Both the position numbers and the translations under genes were made by a program. The notes under the pieces were generated by a model, which was not told the origin of the DNA, ran no database searches, and worked only from the letters and a program-made list of their open reading frames with translations. From DATJPD01 sp036394195 (GTDB lineage: Bacteria > Pseudomonadota > Alphaproteobacteria > CACIAM-22H2): DNA of 49,981 nt. The stretch is taken from NCBI GenBank assembly GCA_036394195.1, contig DASWFO010000073.1, positions 1 to 49,981 of the forward strand, written 5' to 3'. Position 1 is the stretch's first letter. Each line of letters begins with the position of its first letter. This document shows positions 31,909-41,474 of this stretch, one piece after another.

Positions 31909-33399
31909 TTGTCCGAACCTCTCGCCGCCGAAGCCGAAACTGCCGCCGAGACCGCCGCCCCGAACCGGCCGTGGGTGTTCGCCGCCGCGTTATCGGCGAT
32001 GTTCATGGCGGCCATCGAGGGCACGATCGTCGCCACGGCGATGCCGGGCATCGTCGGAACGCTGGGCGATTTCGAGCTGTTCAGCTGGGTCTTCACCTCT
32101 TATCTGCTGGCGCAGGCCGCGACCATCCCGGTCTATGGCAAGCTCGCCGACCTCTACGGCCGCAAGCACGTGCTGTTCTTCGGCATCGGCGTGTTCCTCT
32201 TCGGTTCCCTGCTGTGCGGGTTTGCCTGGAGCATGGCGTCGCTGATCGCGTTTCGCGCCCTGCAGGGGCTGGGCGCCGGGGCGGTGATGCCGGTCGCGCA
32301 GACCGTGGTCGGCGATCTCTATCGTGGCGAAGAGCGGGCCCGCATGCAGGGGTTCATCTCCGCCATCTTCGGCAGTGCCGCGATCCTCGGGCCGATTGCC
32401 GGCGCCGTACTCGTCCAGCATCTCGGCTGGCCGGCGGTGTTCTGGATCAACATCCCGCTCGGCCTCATCGCCGCGGTGATGCTCGCCGTTCTTCTGCGCG
32501 AAACCGTGCAGCGGCGGAACGTCCGCATCGACTGGCTCGGCTCATTCCTGATGACCGTGAGCACTGGAGCGCTCATGCTGGCGCTGGTGGATGCCGCCTC
32601 GCTCGGCGGCACCGCGATCGCCGCATTGATCGCGTTCGCGCTCGCGGCGTTCGTGCTCCTGCTGCTGAACGAGCAGCAGGCCGCGGAGCCGGTGCTGCCG
32701 CTTCGGTTGTGGCGCAACCGCCTGGTGGCGATCGGCAACGCGAACAGCTTCATCTGCGGCGCCGCCGTCATGGCGATCATCGCGTTCCTGCCGGCCTATG
32801 TCCAAGGCGTGCTCGGCCGCTCGGCGTTCGTCGCCGGCCTGACCCTGATGGCGATGTCCGCCTTCTGGTCGATCGGCGGCTTCGTCGCGGGCCGGATGTT
32901 GCTGCGCTGGACCTACCGGACGACGGCCCTGGCCGGCACGGTCGTGGTCATCGCGGGCAGCGTGATGATGAGCCTTCTCGACCCCGGGCGCGGCGCCGCC
33001 TGGGCGGTCGCGGCGGCGCTGGTGATCGGCTTCGGCATGGGCCTCACCAACAACTGCATGGTCGTGGCGATCCAGGCCAACACCACTTGGGCCGAGCGCG
33101 GCGTCGCGACGTCGAGCATCGTCTACACGCGGATCGTCGGCAACGCCATCGGCACCGCGGCATTCGGCGGCATCCTCAATGCGGCGTTGTCGGCTTACAT
33201 CACCGGCGGCGGCGACCTGGTCAACCGGATGATGGACCCGGCGCTGCGCGCCGCCCTCCCGGCCGCGTCGATCGCGCCACTGCTGCACGAGTTCGCGGCC
33301 GCCCTGCACACGATCTTCCTGATCAACCTCGGCCTGGCGCTGCTGGTCGTCGCGATCGTCGCGGCACTGCCGCGCAGCCTTGGGCTGAAGCGCGCTTAG
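31909..33399 (+). CDS. MFS multidrug efflux-type transporter (DHA2/EmrB group)
   Basis: 496 residues, about 14 helices, fitting the DHA2 group. Motif A-like GKLADLYGRKHV occurs after helix 2, GLGAGAVMPVAQTVVGDLY in helix 4, and GPIAGAVLVQHLGWPAVFWIN is the antiporter motif C region. It would expel drugs or toxic metabolites by proton exchange. The start is a TTG at 31909 with no clear ribosome site; a later Met (MFMAAIEGT) is an alternative. It has no adaptor or outer-membrane partner gene, so it may act alone. It is divergent from the SLC13 gene. Confidence 0.88.
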   Translation: MSEPLAAEAETAAETAAPNRPWVFAAALSAMFMAAIEGTIVATAMPGIVGTLGDFELFSWVFTSYLLAQAATIPVYGKLADLYGRKHVLFFGIGVFLFGSLLCGFAWSMASLIAFRALQGLGAGAVMPVAQTVVGDLYRGEERARMQGFISAIFGSAAILGPIAGAVLVQHLGWPAVFWINIPLGLIAAVMLAVLLRETVQRRNVRIDWLGSFLMTVSTGALMLALVDAASLGGTAIAALIAFALAAFVLLLLNEQQAAEPVLPLRLWRNRLVAIGNANSFICGAAVMAIIAFLPAYVQGVLGRSAFVAGLTLMAMSAFWSIGGFVAGRMLLRWTYRTTALAGTVVVIAGSVMMSLLDPGRGAAWAVAAALVIGFGMGLTNNCMVVAIQANTTWAERGVATSSIVYTRIVGNAIGTAAFGGILNAALSAYITGGGDLVNRMMDPALRAALPAASIAPLLHEFAAALHTIFLINLGLALLVVAIVAALPRSLGLKRA

Positions 33400-33668
33400 T
33401 GCGCGCCGTGATCGTCACGAGATTATAAAAGCGGTGTTTGACAATCCCGAGGATTTCCGGCGCCTACATCCGTTATTTGTGACGCTGCCGGTGGACGACA
33501 TGGCCGACGTCGCCGGATGCGCACCCATTCGCACCGGTGCTGGTACTATCGCGACCGCGGATGAGTGCCGTAAGCCGACGGTACCACAGCACTCATTGTG
33601 TGCAACTTTATACAGCCAGAGCATTTTTGGCTGGAGATACTGCATCATACGGTAGAGAATGCGATCGT
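33400..33668. other. 269-base gap
   Basis: No gene I trust. A GTG-started frame at 33434-33655 (73 residues) is open but has no recognisable motif or ribosome site. The composition turns less GC-rich here than in the region to the left. The gap should carry the promoter of the desaturase gene. Confidence 0.4.
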
Positions 33669-34733
33669 ATGATCAGCAGCCACGTCACCGCATCGAAACA
33701 TGACATTGCCGCCGGCATTGAGCCGATGCGTCTCCGCGAAGCTTGGCGCGGCATCGTCGCAGCCTATGCTCAGCCCATTACCCACCGGGCCATCGTGCAG
33801 ATTTCCGGCACAGTGTTTTCGTTCCTGGCTCTGACCGCAGCGCTCCTTTTCGGCATCGACCATGGCGTGTGGGCGACCATGGTCCTTGTCCTGCCCGCCG
33901 CGCTGCTCCTGGTGCGGCTCTTCATGATTCAGCACGATTGCGGCCACGGCTCGTTTTTCAAATCACGTCACGCGAACGACATGCTTGGGCGAGCGCTAGG
34001 GGTGCTGACCCTCACGCCCTATACGTTCTGGCGCAAGCGGCACACCGTCCATCACGCGTCATCCAGCAATTTGGAGCGGCGCGGCGTCGGTGACGTCACG
34101 ACGCTGACGGTCCGCGAGTACTTGTCGAGTCCGCTGTGGCGGCGCCTTGCCTACAGGCTTTACCGGCATCCACTTGTCATGTTCGGGGTCGGTCCAGCCT
34201 ACCTTTTCCTGATCCGCCATCGTCTGCCGATTTGCAACCCGCTTCGGCATCCCAAGACGTGGGTGAGCGTGCTCGGCACCAATGCGACGCTCGGCGCAAT
34301 TTTTGTCGTGATGGCCGCGACGGTCGGGCCGGCGCCATTCCTGCTGACTTACATGCCGGTCCTTCTATTGGCCGCAACCATCGGCATGTGGCTGTTCTAC
34401 GTGCAGCATCAGTTCGAGGACACGTGGTGGGAGACCTCGGCCCGCTGGAATTTCCACACGGCCGCGCTGAGCGGTTCTTCGTTCTACGATCTTCCCAAAG
34501 CGCTTCACTGGATAACCTGCCATATCGGCCTGCACCACATCCACCATCTGTCGAGCCGGATTCCGAATTATCGGCTGCGCGAGTGCTTTGAGCAGAATCG
34601 GGCGTTTTTGGCGACCCGGCGGCTATCTCTGTACGAAAGTTTCAAATGCCCCCGCCTGGCGCTTTGGGACGAGAAGCAACGCAAGCTCGTGCCGTTCAGT
34701 CAGGCTCGGCGCGGCCACGAAACGGACCAGTAA
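33669..34733 (+). CDS. Membrane fatty-acid desaturase
   Basis: 354 residues with the three histidine boxes of membrane di-iron desaturases: HDCGH (89-93), HTVHH (125-129) and HHIHH (289-293). About four to six hydrophobic stretches give the usual topology with the boxes on the cytoplasmic side. It inserts a double bond in membrane lipids (delta-9 or delta-12 type). The ATG at 33669 is used; the frame stays open upstream to 33537. Cold or membrane-stress adaptation fits the neighbouring stress genes, but no promoter evidence was seen. Confidence 0.92.
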   Translation: MISSHVTASKHDIAAGIEPMRLREAWRGIVAAYAQPITHRAIVQISGTVFSFLALTAALLFGIDHGVWATMVLVLPAALLLVRLFMIQHDCGHGSFFKSRHANDMLGRALGVLTLTPYTFWRKRHTVHHASSSNLERRGVGDVTTLTVREYLSSPLWRRLAYRLYRHPLVMFGVGPAYLFLIRHRLPICNPLRHPKTWVSVLGTNATLGAIFVVMAATVGPAPFLLTYMPVLLLAATIGMWLFYVQHQFEDTWWETSARWNFHTAALSGSSFYDLPKALHWITCHIGLHHIHHLSSRIPNYRLRECFEQNRAFLATRRLSLYESFKCPRLALWDEKQRKLVPFSQARRGHETDQ

Positions 34734-34916
34734 CAAAGTGAGCGCTCATGCGGCGCGGTGCCGTCAAACGACAGCGAGGCGATTATTTCCAACCGAGGAC
34801 CGGCGGCTGACTAATTAGCCACGTTCAGGACAATCCCGTCGTCCTACGAAGCGACATCCTGGCGCGCGAGGCCCGTGGTTGGCCCCGATGCGTGCGGATG
34901 CCAGATCGGCGACAAT

Positions 34917-35207
34917 ATGCGTCTTTTGTATTTTACCGGATCCCTCCTGGTCGCAGGGTGCGTTTGGGCGACTTCGGTTTCGGCCCAACATCCGACGATC
35001 AACGATCAGATGAACACGCGCGCACTGACGCCGCCCCCGGAGGTGGATAGCTATCTAAGCGTGGCCGTGGCGCAACTGCTCGTGGCCCTCGGCTTGAACC
35101 TTCAGGGCATGCCGGCCAGCGAGCTGCGACGCATGTATGTCATGCGTCACCCGCACCCGCTTGCGGCGGTGCCCGCAACGCCTTTGCCGGACCAATCCCT
35201 CCAATAG
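34917..35207 (+). CDS. Small secreted protein, unknown
   Basis: 96 residues. The first 23 residues (RLLYFTGSLLVAGCVWATSVSA) form a signal peptide that ends AQHPT. The mature part contains a predicted helix (YLSVAVAQLLVALGLNLQGM, 45-64) and a Pro-rich tail. A Cys at residue 15 is inside the signal and is not a convincing lipobox. No family recognised. The next gene downstream is a small unknown reading frame. It could be a false frame, but the signal peptide is convincing enough to list. Confidence 0.45.
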   Translation: MRLLYFTGSLLVAGCVWATSVSAQHPTINDQMNTRALTPPPEVDSYLSVAVAQLLVALGLNLQGMPASELRRMYVMRHPHPLAAVPATPLPDQSLQ

Positions 35208-35382
35208 TCTCGGCCCGGGTCGTCCCCTGCCGCAGAACGGCCAGACATTCGCTCGACCAATGGCACGGGCCGTTCCGTCAAAGGTGCCTGATCGGGCGTA
35301 TCTTTCGAACCCGCGCGCCACAACGCGCCCCGGGATCGATTTTCGAAGCTGCCGCGTCCAAATCACACGAAAGACCGATACT

Positions 35383-35577
35383 GTGAATCCGATTATTTTT
35401 GAGAAGCTCGCCCGGAAGATGTACGAAGCGAACGATCCTGGCGGCATGCCCTGGGTCTATTGCGGCTGGGATGTCCGCAAAGCCTGGATGAATAAGGCTC
35501 AGCAGCGGCGCGAAGGCATCGGCGTCGCCGAGGGCTTCCATTTTTGGCAGAAGATGAAGTCGCTATTTTTGTCCTGA
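35383..35577 (+). CDS. Small protein of unknown function (64 residues)
   Basis: GTG start at 35383, 64 residues. Composition is protein-like, with Trp/Tyr-rich PWVYCGWDVRKAWMNKAQQ, a basic segment and an FWQKMKSLF tail. No signal peptide or hydrophobic helix. Probably cytoplasmic. A weak ACGAAAGA precedes the start. It lies 175 bases after the small secreted protein and is convergent with the minus-strand genes at 35610-36218. Function unknown. Confidence 0.4.
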   Translation: MNPIIFEKLARKMYEANDPGGMPWVYCGWDVRKAWMNKAQQRREGIGVAEGFHFWQKMKSLFLS

Positions 35578-35609
35578 GCGCGCAGGTCAGCCGGCACGAT
35601 CTCTCTTTT

Positions 35610-35756
35610 CTATCGCCAGTGCGTGGACAAACTTGCAAAAGCGACGGCGCCGCTGACGGGCGCTATCCACGACAGTTCGTTGGCGTTGAAGGCGACCCAA
35701 TCTTTCCAGCCCTTCAGCACAGCTTCTTTGCGGCTGCGTAGGGGGAGACGCGGCAC
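35610..35756 (-). CDS. Possible 48-residue protein directly behind the RMF-like gene
   Basis: On the reverse strand, GTG at 35756 opens a 48-residue frame: MPRLPLRSRKEAVLKGWKDW, then VAFNANELSW and IAPVSGAVAFASLSTHWR. A basic N-terminal part precedes a Trp-rich, mildly hydrophobic C-terminal part. TAAGGAGCGGACC lies just before it, overlapping the end of the RMF-like gene, so a coupled start is plausible. A competing ATG at 35761 gives only 15 residues. Too short to be confident. Confidence 0.4.
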   Translation of the reverse strand: MPRLPLRSRKEAVLKGWKDWVAFNANELSWIAPVSGAVAFASLSTHWR

Positions 35757-35771
35757 GTCATGGTCCGCTCC

Positions 35772-36218
35772 TTACCGAGCGAAACCGGTTCTATAATGCG
35801 GGTTCTTCTGGGAAGGACGGGCGAGCTTGGCGCGCACCGCTTCCGTGAAGCCCTGCATCCATCGTGCCCGCTCCCCGCTGATCCGGTAGGGATTCTGCGC
35901 CTCTGCCCGGGCGTCGATGGCGGTCAAGGTGTCGTCGATCTGCTCGCTCATGCCGGCAACCCATCCTTTGGCATAAAGGCGGCTCAACTCGAACGGACTG
36001 GCGACGGCTGTTTCGGCATCCGGCGCCGGTTCGCGCACCGTGATGGCAGTCTGCCGCAACGCCCGTACCTGCGGCGTCGTTGCCTTGTCAACCGATTCAC
36101 CCGTCCCGTTTTTCTTCTTCAGCGGTCGCTTCCGGTCGCTGGAGACTGCCGGGGCCACGGTCGTGTTGAAATCCCCGAGTTCCGGAATTCTTGATAGAGG
36201 GACGCGGTGTTTGCTCAT
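35772..36218 (-). CDS. Ribosome-modulation-factor-like protein with long N-terminal extension
   Basis: 148 residues. The C-terminal half (about 78-127) fits the Rmf/CrpP pattern: LSRLYAKGWVAGM (Gly-rich first part) and NPYRISGERARWMQGFTEA (NPY, then aromatic-rich helix). Rmf proteins block or protect ribosomes in stationary phase; other family members have different targets. The first 77 residues are basic and Pro/Lys-rich (RKRPLKKKNG) with no known domain. GGAGAGG before the ATG at 36218 favours this start; in-frame ATGs at 36230 and 36260 are alternatives. Family assignment is by pattern only. Confidence 0.5.
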   Translation of the reverse strand: MSKHRVPLSRIPELGDFNTTVAPAVSSDRKRPLKKKNGTGESVDKATTPQVRALRQTAITVREPAPDAETAVASPFELSRLYAKGWVAGMSEQIDDTLTAIDARAEAQNPYRISGERARWMQGFTEAVRAKLARPSQKNPHYRTGFAR

Positions 36219-36379
36219 AGGCCTCTCCATGAGAAATGGTGCTGCGGCTGAATTCGACATCGATCGGCGGTTCTGCTCAGCGGTGCCGGCGTCCTGTACA
36301 TCGGGTGAGCCTCGCTCGAACCGAAGCGCCGTCGGAGGCCTGGACGGCGAGGGACACGCCCTCGCCGTATCGTCAGACG

Positions 36380-36544
36380 TTAAATCGTCTTTTTGGCTTC
36401 GGGCACGCCAGCTTTGGCGGGCTGCGGTGTCAATGCCGCGGGGGCCGGTCCGGAAGGCGCCGCCTGAGCAACGGTCGCCTGAACCCCTTCAGGGGCCTTG
36501 GGCGTGACCGGGGTCGAGGCGATCGGAGAATTGTTATCAGCCAT
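36380..36544 (-). CDS. Small Ala/Pro-rich protein, unknown
   Basis: 54 residues starting at ATG 36544, with AAAGG eight bases before it. The sequence is Ala/Pro/Thr-rich (e.g. TPVTPKAPEGVQATVAQAAP) with a basic end (EAKKTI). It lies 161 bases upstream of the RMF-like gene on the same strand and may share its promoter region. No family recognised; low-complexity small proteins of this kind are often disordered. Confidence 0.45.
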   Translation of the reverse strand: MADNNSPIASTPVTPKAPEGVQATVAQAAPSGPAPAALTPQPAKAGVPEAKKTI

Positions 36545-36707
36545 GTGACAGGCCTTTCGTTGGTGCGACAATGAGTTGTCGCTGCCTTTACTTGGGGGCA
36601 TTTCATCCGAATACAATGATTTACTTTTGTATTTCAGGTAAATAGCATAATACGTCAACGTTATCAGTGGATGCAAACCAACAAATATTTGCGGCCGACT
36701 GCCTGCC
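36545..36707. promoter_or_regulatory. AT-rich divergent regulatory region
   Basis: This 163-base gap is strikingly AT-rich (for example TTACTTTTGTATTTCAGG near 36621-36640) compared with the rest of the window. It separates the minus-strand small-protein/RMF-like genes from the plus-strand transglutaminase gene, so both probably start here. I could not pick out a single convincing -35/-10 pair. Confidence 0.5.
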
Positions 36708-37757
36708 GTGCCGCCCGTCGTAACGGACGATGCCGAGCCATGCGGCCGGCCGTCCGACCCGCGGCGCGACTTAATATCCCGTCGTGATTTAAGCAGCGGC
36801 GTTCCCATTAGGTCCACTAAGATAGCGAAGGTCGAATTGTTGTTAGAGGACCAGTGCTCGCCACTGCCGCTGCTAGCTACGTTGGGGCTTCCGCTGATCA
36901 CGCTCGATATTCATCACCGCACGACCTACCGCTACCGTCAGCCGGTGAGCCTCGGGCCCCATCGTCTCATGCTTCGCCCGCGCGAGAGCCGCGATCTTCG
37001 CCTGATTTCAAGCGATGTGACGCTGACGCCCGCCGCGGCGGTGACCTGGGCACATGATGTCGCCGGCAATGCCGTTGCGACGGCCACGTTTCAGATCATG
37101 ACCGACACTCTCGTGATCGACAGCCGCGCAGAACTCGAACTCCACGCCACGCCCTGGCCCATTTTCGACATCGCCGGCTCCGCGCTTTCCTACCCTTTCC
37201 CCTATGCCAAGGATGAATGGATCGATCTCGGCGCCCTGGCGGCCCCACAATACCCGGACGCGGCGGGGAGGCTGCGGGCTTGGGCGCGGGCGTTCATCCG
37301 CGGCAATCCGACGGACACGCTGGCCCTGCTCAAAGACCTGAGTGCCGGCGTCTCGGAAGAGATTTCCTACCAGAGCCGGGAGGATGAGGGCACCCAATCG
37401 CCGACACAGACACTCGATCGCGGCTGGGGATCCTGCCGCGATTTCGCGGTCCTCTTCGTCGAAGCGGCGCGCAGCCTTGGTTTTGGCGCGCGGATCGTCT
37501 CCGGCTATCTCTACAATCCGGATCGAAGCAGCGTCGGGTCAAGCGGTGAAGGGTCGACCCATGCCTGGGCTGAAGTCTATGTGCCGGGCGCGGGCTGGAT
37601 CACCTTCGATCCCACGAACCGCAGTGTCGGCGGCCTCAATCTGATCCCCGTCGCGGTCGCGCGCGACATTGGGCAGGCATTGCCGGTGGCCGGCAGTTTC
37701 GTCGGAATGACGGACGCGTTCCAGGGGATGTGGGTGGAAGTTCTCGTCACATCGTAG
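36708..37757 (+). CDS. Bacterial transglutaminase-like cysteine protease fold protein
   Basis: 349 residues from GTG 36708, but the conserved N-terminal domain begins only at about residue 64 (ITLDIHHRTTYRYRQPV), so the true start may be later (e.g. TTG 36882). Catalytic triad: Cys243 (GWGSCRDF), His285 (STHAWAEV) and Asp301 (FDPTNR). These are the hallmarks of the transglutaminase/peptidase superfamily with the Bact_transglu_N domain. No signal peptide, so cytoplasmic or peripherally associated. Could act on peptides or proteins. It is followed after 326 bases by groES. Confidence 0.87.
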   Translation: MPPVVTDDAEPCGRPSDPRRDLISRRDLSSGVPIRSTKIAKVELLLEDQCSPLPLLATLGLPLITLDIHHRTTYRYRQPVSLGPHRLMLRPRESRDLRLISSDVTLTPAAAVTWAHDVAGNAVATATFQIMTDTLVIDSRAELELHATPWPIFDIAGSALSYPFPYAKDEWIDLGALAAPQYPDAAGRLRAWARAFIRGNPTDTLALLKDLSAGVSEEISYQSREDEGTQSPTQTLDRGWGSCRDFAVLFVEAARSLGFGARIVSGYLYNPDRSSVGSSGEGSTHAWAEVYVPGAGWITFDPTNRSVGGLNLIPVAVARDIGQALPVAGSFVGMTDAFQGMWVEVLVTS

Positions 37758-38083
37758 TCCGGCACCACCCCCCGGGTTCAGGAGCCTCGCGCTCATACCG
37801 CGGGGCGCCGGCCGGTGCCGCCACGTGCGCCGGGAGCGCCATTATTACTTTCGGGCTTGTCAAACTCACAAAATAACGGTGGCGTATATAGTGTTTGTTA
37901 TTTCCGCCGATAAAATAATTACCTCTCATATCATTGGGTTTTTCAGAGTATTATTTATTGCCCGCCTTGAGCGGAGCCCTATCGTGCTTACGTGAGTGGC
38001 TGGCGAAGTGGCGCCGACGGCGCGCACAAAGGCCCAGCGCGGCGGCTTCAAGGCCCGCCGCCCTCAAAATTCTAGGATCAAAA
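37758..38083. promoter_or_regulatory. groESL leader, AT-rich, no CIRCE
   Basis: No gene. The first half holds an AT-rich tract (about 37845-37975) with a TATATA box at 37885-37890. TTGTCA at 37857-37862 lies 22 bases before it, too far for a good sigma-70 promoter, so I leave the promoter open. No CIRCE operator (TTAGCACTC-N9-GAGTGCTAA) was found, so HrcA control is unlikely. A GC-rich stem, GCGGCGG (38039-38045) with CCGCCGC (38055-38061), lies about 20 bases before the groES ATG, just ahead of its ribosome site. Confidence 0.5.
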
Positions 38084-38401
38084 ATGAAGTTCAAACCATT
38101 GCACGACCGTGTCGTCGTGCGCCGTGTCGAGGAAAATTCGAGCACCGCCGGCGGCATCATCATTCCCGACACCGCCAAGGAAAAGCCCATGCAGGGCGAC
38201 GTCATCGCGGTGGGCCCGGGCGCTCGCAACGAAAGGGGCGAAATCGTGGCCCTCGACGTCAAGGCCGGTGACCGCATCCTGTTCGGCAAGTGGTCGGGCA
38301 GCGAGGTGAAGATCGACGGCGAGGAGCTCCTGATCATGACGGAGTCCGACATCCTCGGCATTCTCGACGGTGCCGCCTCGGCTCAAAAGAAAGCCGCCTG
38401 A
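38084..38401 (+). CDS. groES: Co-chaperonin GroES
   Basis: 105 residues. Opens MKFKPLHDRVVVRRVEENSS, with the mobile loop TAGGIIIPDTAKEK that docks on GroEL, and GDRILFGKWSGSEVKIDGEELLIM, all typical. Caps the GroEL ring during protein folding in the cytosol. TAGGATCA precedes the ATG. It leads groEL by 26 bases as usual. Slight C-terminal extension (SAQKKAA). Confidence 0.98.
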   Translation: MKFKPLHDRVVVRRVEENSSTAGGIIIPDTAKEKPMQGDVIAVGPGARNERGEIVALDVKAGDRILFGKWSGSEVKIDGEELLIMTESDILGILDGAASAQKKAA

Positions 38402-38427
38402 GAAACTCAAACCTAAGGACAGATAAC

Positions 38428-40065
<1,638 letters not shown>

Positions 40066-40091
40066 GTCCCGCTGCGGATAGGAGACGGACG

Positions 40092-40493
40092 ATGGCCTAT
40101 AGCGAATCGCTCATCGACCACTACGAGAACCCGCGCAATGTCGGCACGCTCGACAAGAACGATCCTTCGGTAGGGACCGGGCTTGTCGGGGCGCCCGCCT
40201 GCGGCGACGTGATGAAGCTGCAGATCAAGGTGAGCGCTGACGGGATCATCGAGGACGCGAGGTTCAAGACCTTCGGCTGCGGCTCGGCGATCGCGTCGAG
40301 CTCGCTCGTCACCGAATGGGTCAAGGGCAAGGCGATCGACGAGGCGGCCACGATCAAGAACACGCAGATCGCGAAGCATCTGTCGCTGCCGCCGGTGAAG
40401 ATCCATTGTTCGGTCCTGGCGGAGGATGCGATCAAGGCGGCGGTGGCGGACTACAAGCGAAAGAACGGATTGTCCGCAACGCCGCCGGCGTAA
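40092..40493 (+). CDS. iscU: Iron-sulfur cluster assembly scaffold IscU
   Basis: 133 residues. Ligands at the standard positions: Cys37, Asp39 (GAPACGD), Cys63 (FGCGSAIASSS), His105 and Cys106 (KIHCSVLAEDAI). The HscA-binding LPPVK motif occupies 99-103. Builds [2Fe-2S] clusters for transfer to other proteins. It is 26 bases behind groEL on the same strand. No IscS, HscA/B or Fdx is in the window, so it is an orphan scaffold here. GGAG precedes the ATG. Confidence 0.95.
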   Translation: MAYSESLIDHYENPRNVGTLDKNDPSVGTGLVGAPACGDVMKLQIKVSADGIIEDARFKTFGCGSAIASSSLVTEWVKGKAIDEAATIKNTQIAKHLSLPPVKIHCSVLAEDAIKAAVADYKRKNGLSATPPA

Positions 40494-40522
40494 CCAGCGG
40501 CCTTCCGGGAGTGGACGTAACC

Positions 40523-40738
40523 ATGGACATCACAATGCCGATACCGCTGGTCCACAGCGCGCCCCGGATGAATTTCATGTCCGGCGCCTGGGCGGGCGGA
40601 CACCAGCTGAAGGCAGCGGGTTACGTGCTTGCCGGCCTGATCGGCCTGGCCATGGGGCCGGTGTTCTTCATGGCCATCGACCACACCGTGGTCGTCCGGT
40701 GGTCCAACGCCATTCTCGATCTGATCAGCAGCCCATAG
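40523..40738 (+). CDS. Small single-helix membrane protein, unknown
   Basis: 71 residues from ATG 40523. A hydrophobic helix at about residues 30-52 (LKAAGYVLAGLIGLAMGPVFFMAI) follows a short polar N-terminus; the tail is IDHTVVVRWSNAILDLISS. No family recognised. It lies 29 bases after iscU on the same strand and is likely co-transcribed. The start ATG is preceded by GGGAGTGG. Confidence 0.55.
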   Translation: MDITMPIPLVHSAPRMNFMSGAWAGGHQLKAAGYVLAGLIGLAMGPVFFMAIDHTVVVRWSNAILDLISSP

Positions 40739-40876
40739 TCGGACGCATCTCCTCATCTCATTCCCATGGACACCCGCAACGACTGCGGGCATGACCGGAC
40801 GAGTGAGTGCGCGTCGGCCTCGGACTGGCGTTGGCCGCGGGATCGCAGCTCAACAACGACAAGGGAGGATATCATC

Positions 40877-41104
40877 ATGGGCGCCAACCACACTGGCGCG
40901 GGACACCATACGCTGGCGGCGGAGCATCACGAGCAGGCGGCCCACCACCACCGGCAGGCCTCGAAGCATTACGAAAAGAAAGATCACGCCAACGCGGCGC
41001 ATGAATCTCTGATCGCCCACGACCACACACGGCGGGCCGTCCACCACAGCAACGAGGCGGGCAAGTACCATGCCGAGCGACACGGCAAGGAAACGTCTAA
41101 GTAG
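40877..41104 (+). CDS. Histidine-rich small protein (17 His in 75 residues)
   Basis: 75 residues, of which 17 (23%) are histidine, arranged in paired positions (HH, HHH, AAHH) along what looks like one amphipathic helix with Ala, Glu and Lys (AAEHHEQAAHHHRQASKHYEK). No cysteine and no signal peptide. Such composition suggests binding of Zn, Ni, Co or Cu or a metal-sensitive role, but this is inference. AAGGGAGG lies before the ATG. Similar His-rich helical proteins occur in other proteobacteria. It is 138 bases behind the membrane protein, so may have its own promoter. Confidence 0.6.
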   Translation: MGANHTGAGHHTLAAEHHEQAAHHHRQASKHYEKKDHANAAHESLIAHDHTRRAVHHSNEAGKYHAERHGKETSK

Positions 41105-41474
41105 AAGACCATTTCGAATCGCGCCTTAAGTCCGTTGTAGGGCGGTTCCCGATCAGGTCTAACCCGGACGCGTCATGTCCCGGGTCATCCTCGATAAGAC
41201 CCTTGCATCGATTTTCGGAAAAATAACCCGTGCAAAGGGTTCGGTGCCGCGATTTCACCAGCCCCCGCAGGCGCTTGGCGGGGACCCTTGCACCCTTGCA
41301 CGGTTTTCCGGGGTCACATACACACGGCCAAGCCGCTTCGGCTTGTCTTCTCCATCCATGGTTCCAGCGGCACGATGGATTGCCCGGTCGTGAAGCTTGT
41401 CCTCGGGCCGGCCTTCGGCCGGACCCGGGGGCCGGGCAATGACGAAGGATGGAGGCGGTGCGGCGCGAGCGGGA
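41105..41474. other. 370-base gap with two inverted-repeat elements
   Basis: No gene accepted. First element (about 41215-41316): CGGAAAAATAACCCGTGCAA (41216-41235 region) and its imperfect reverse copy CACGGTTTTCCG (41305-41316 region), with a CCTTGCAC direct repeat between. Second (41379-41440): ATTGCCCGG and CCGGGCAAT surrounding a GGCCGGCC-TTC-GGCCGG hairpin. The open frame at 41175-41393 runs through both and is judged spurious. The gap separates the His-rich gene from the convergent DapA-type gene. Confidence 0.6.
41379..41440. repeat. REP-like palindrome near the aldolase 3' end
   Basis: The outer arms ATTGCCCGG (41379-41387) and CCGGGCAAT (41432-41440) are exact inverted repeats. The inner GGCCGGCC (41406-41413), loop TTC, then GGCCGG forms a second stem. 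It sits just beyond the stop of the minus-strand aldolase gene and could act as a bidirectional terminator. Confidence 0.7.

Noticed and set aside
33434..33655. GTG-started 73-residue frame before the desaturase
   Set aside because: No recognisable motif, no ribosome site, and composition not clearly coding.
37758..38083. CIRCE operator upstream of groES
   Set aside because: No TTAGCACTC-N9-GAGTGCTAA or close variant was found on either strand of the leader.
41175..41393. 72-residue frame between the His-rich and aldolase genes
   Set aside because: It runs through inverted-repeat DNA and shows no protein-like pattern.
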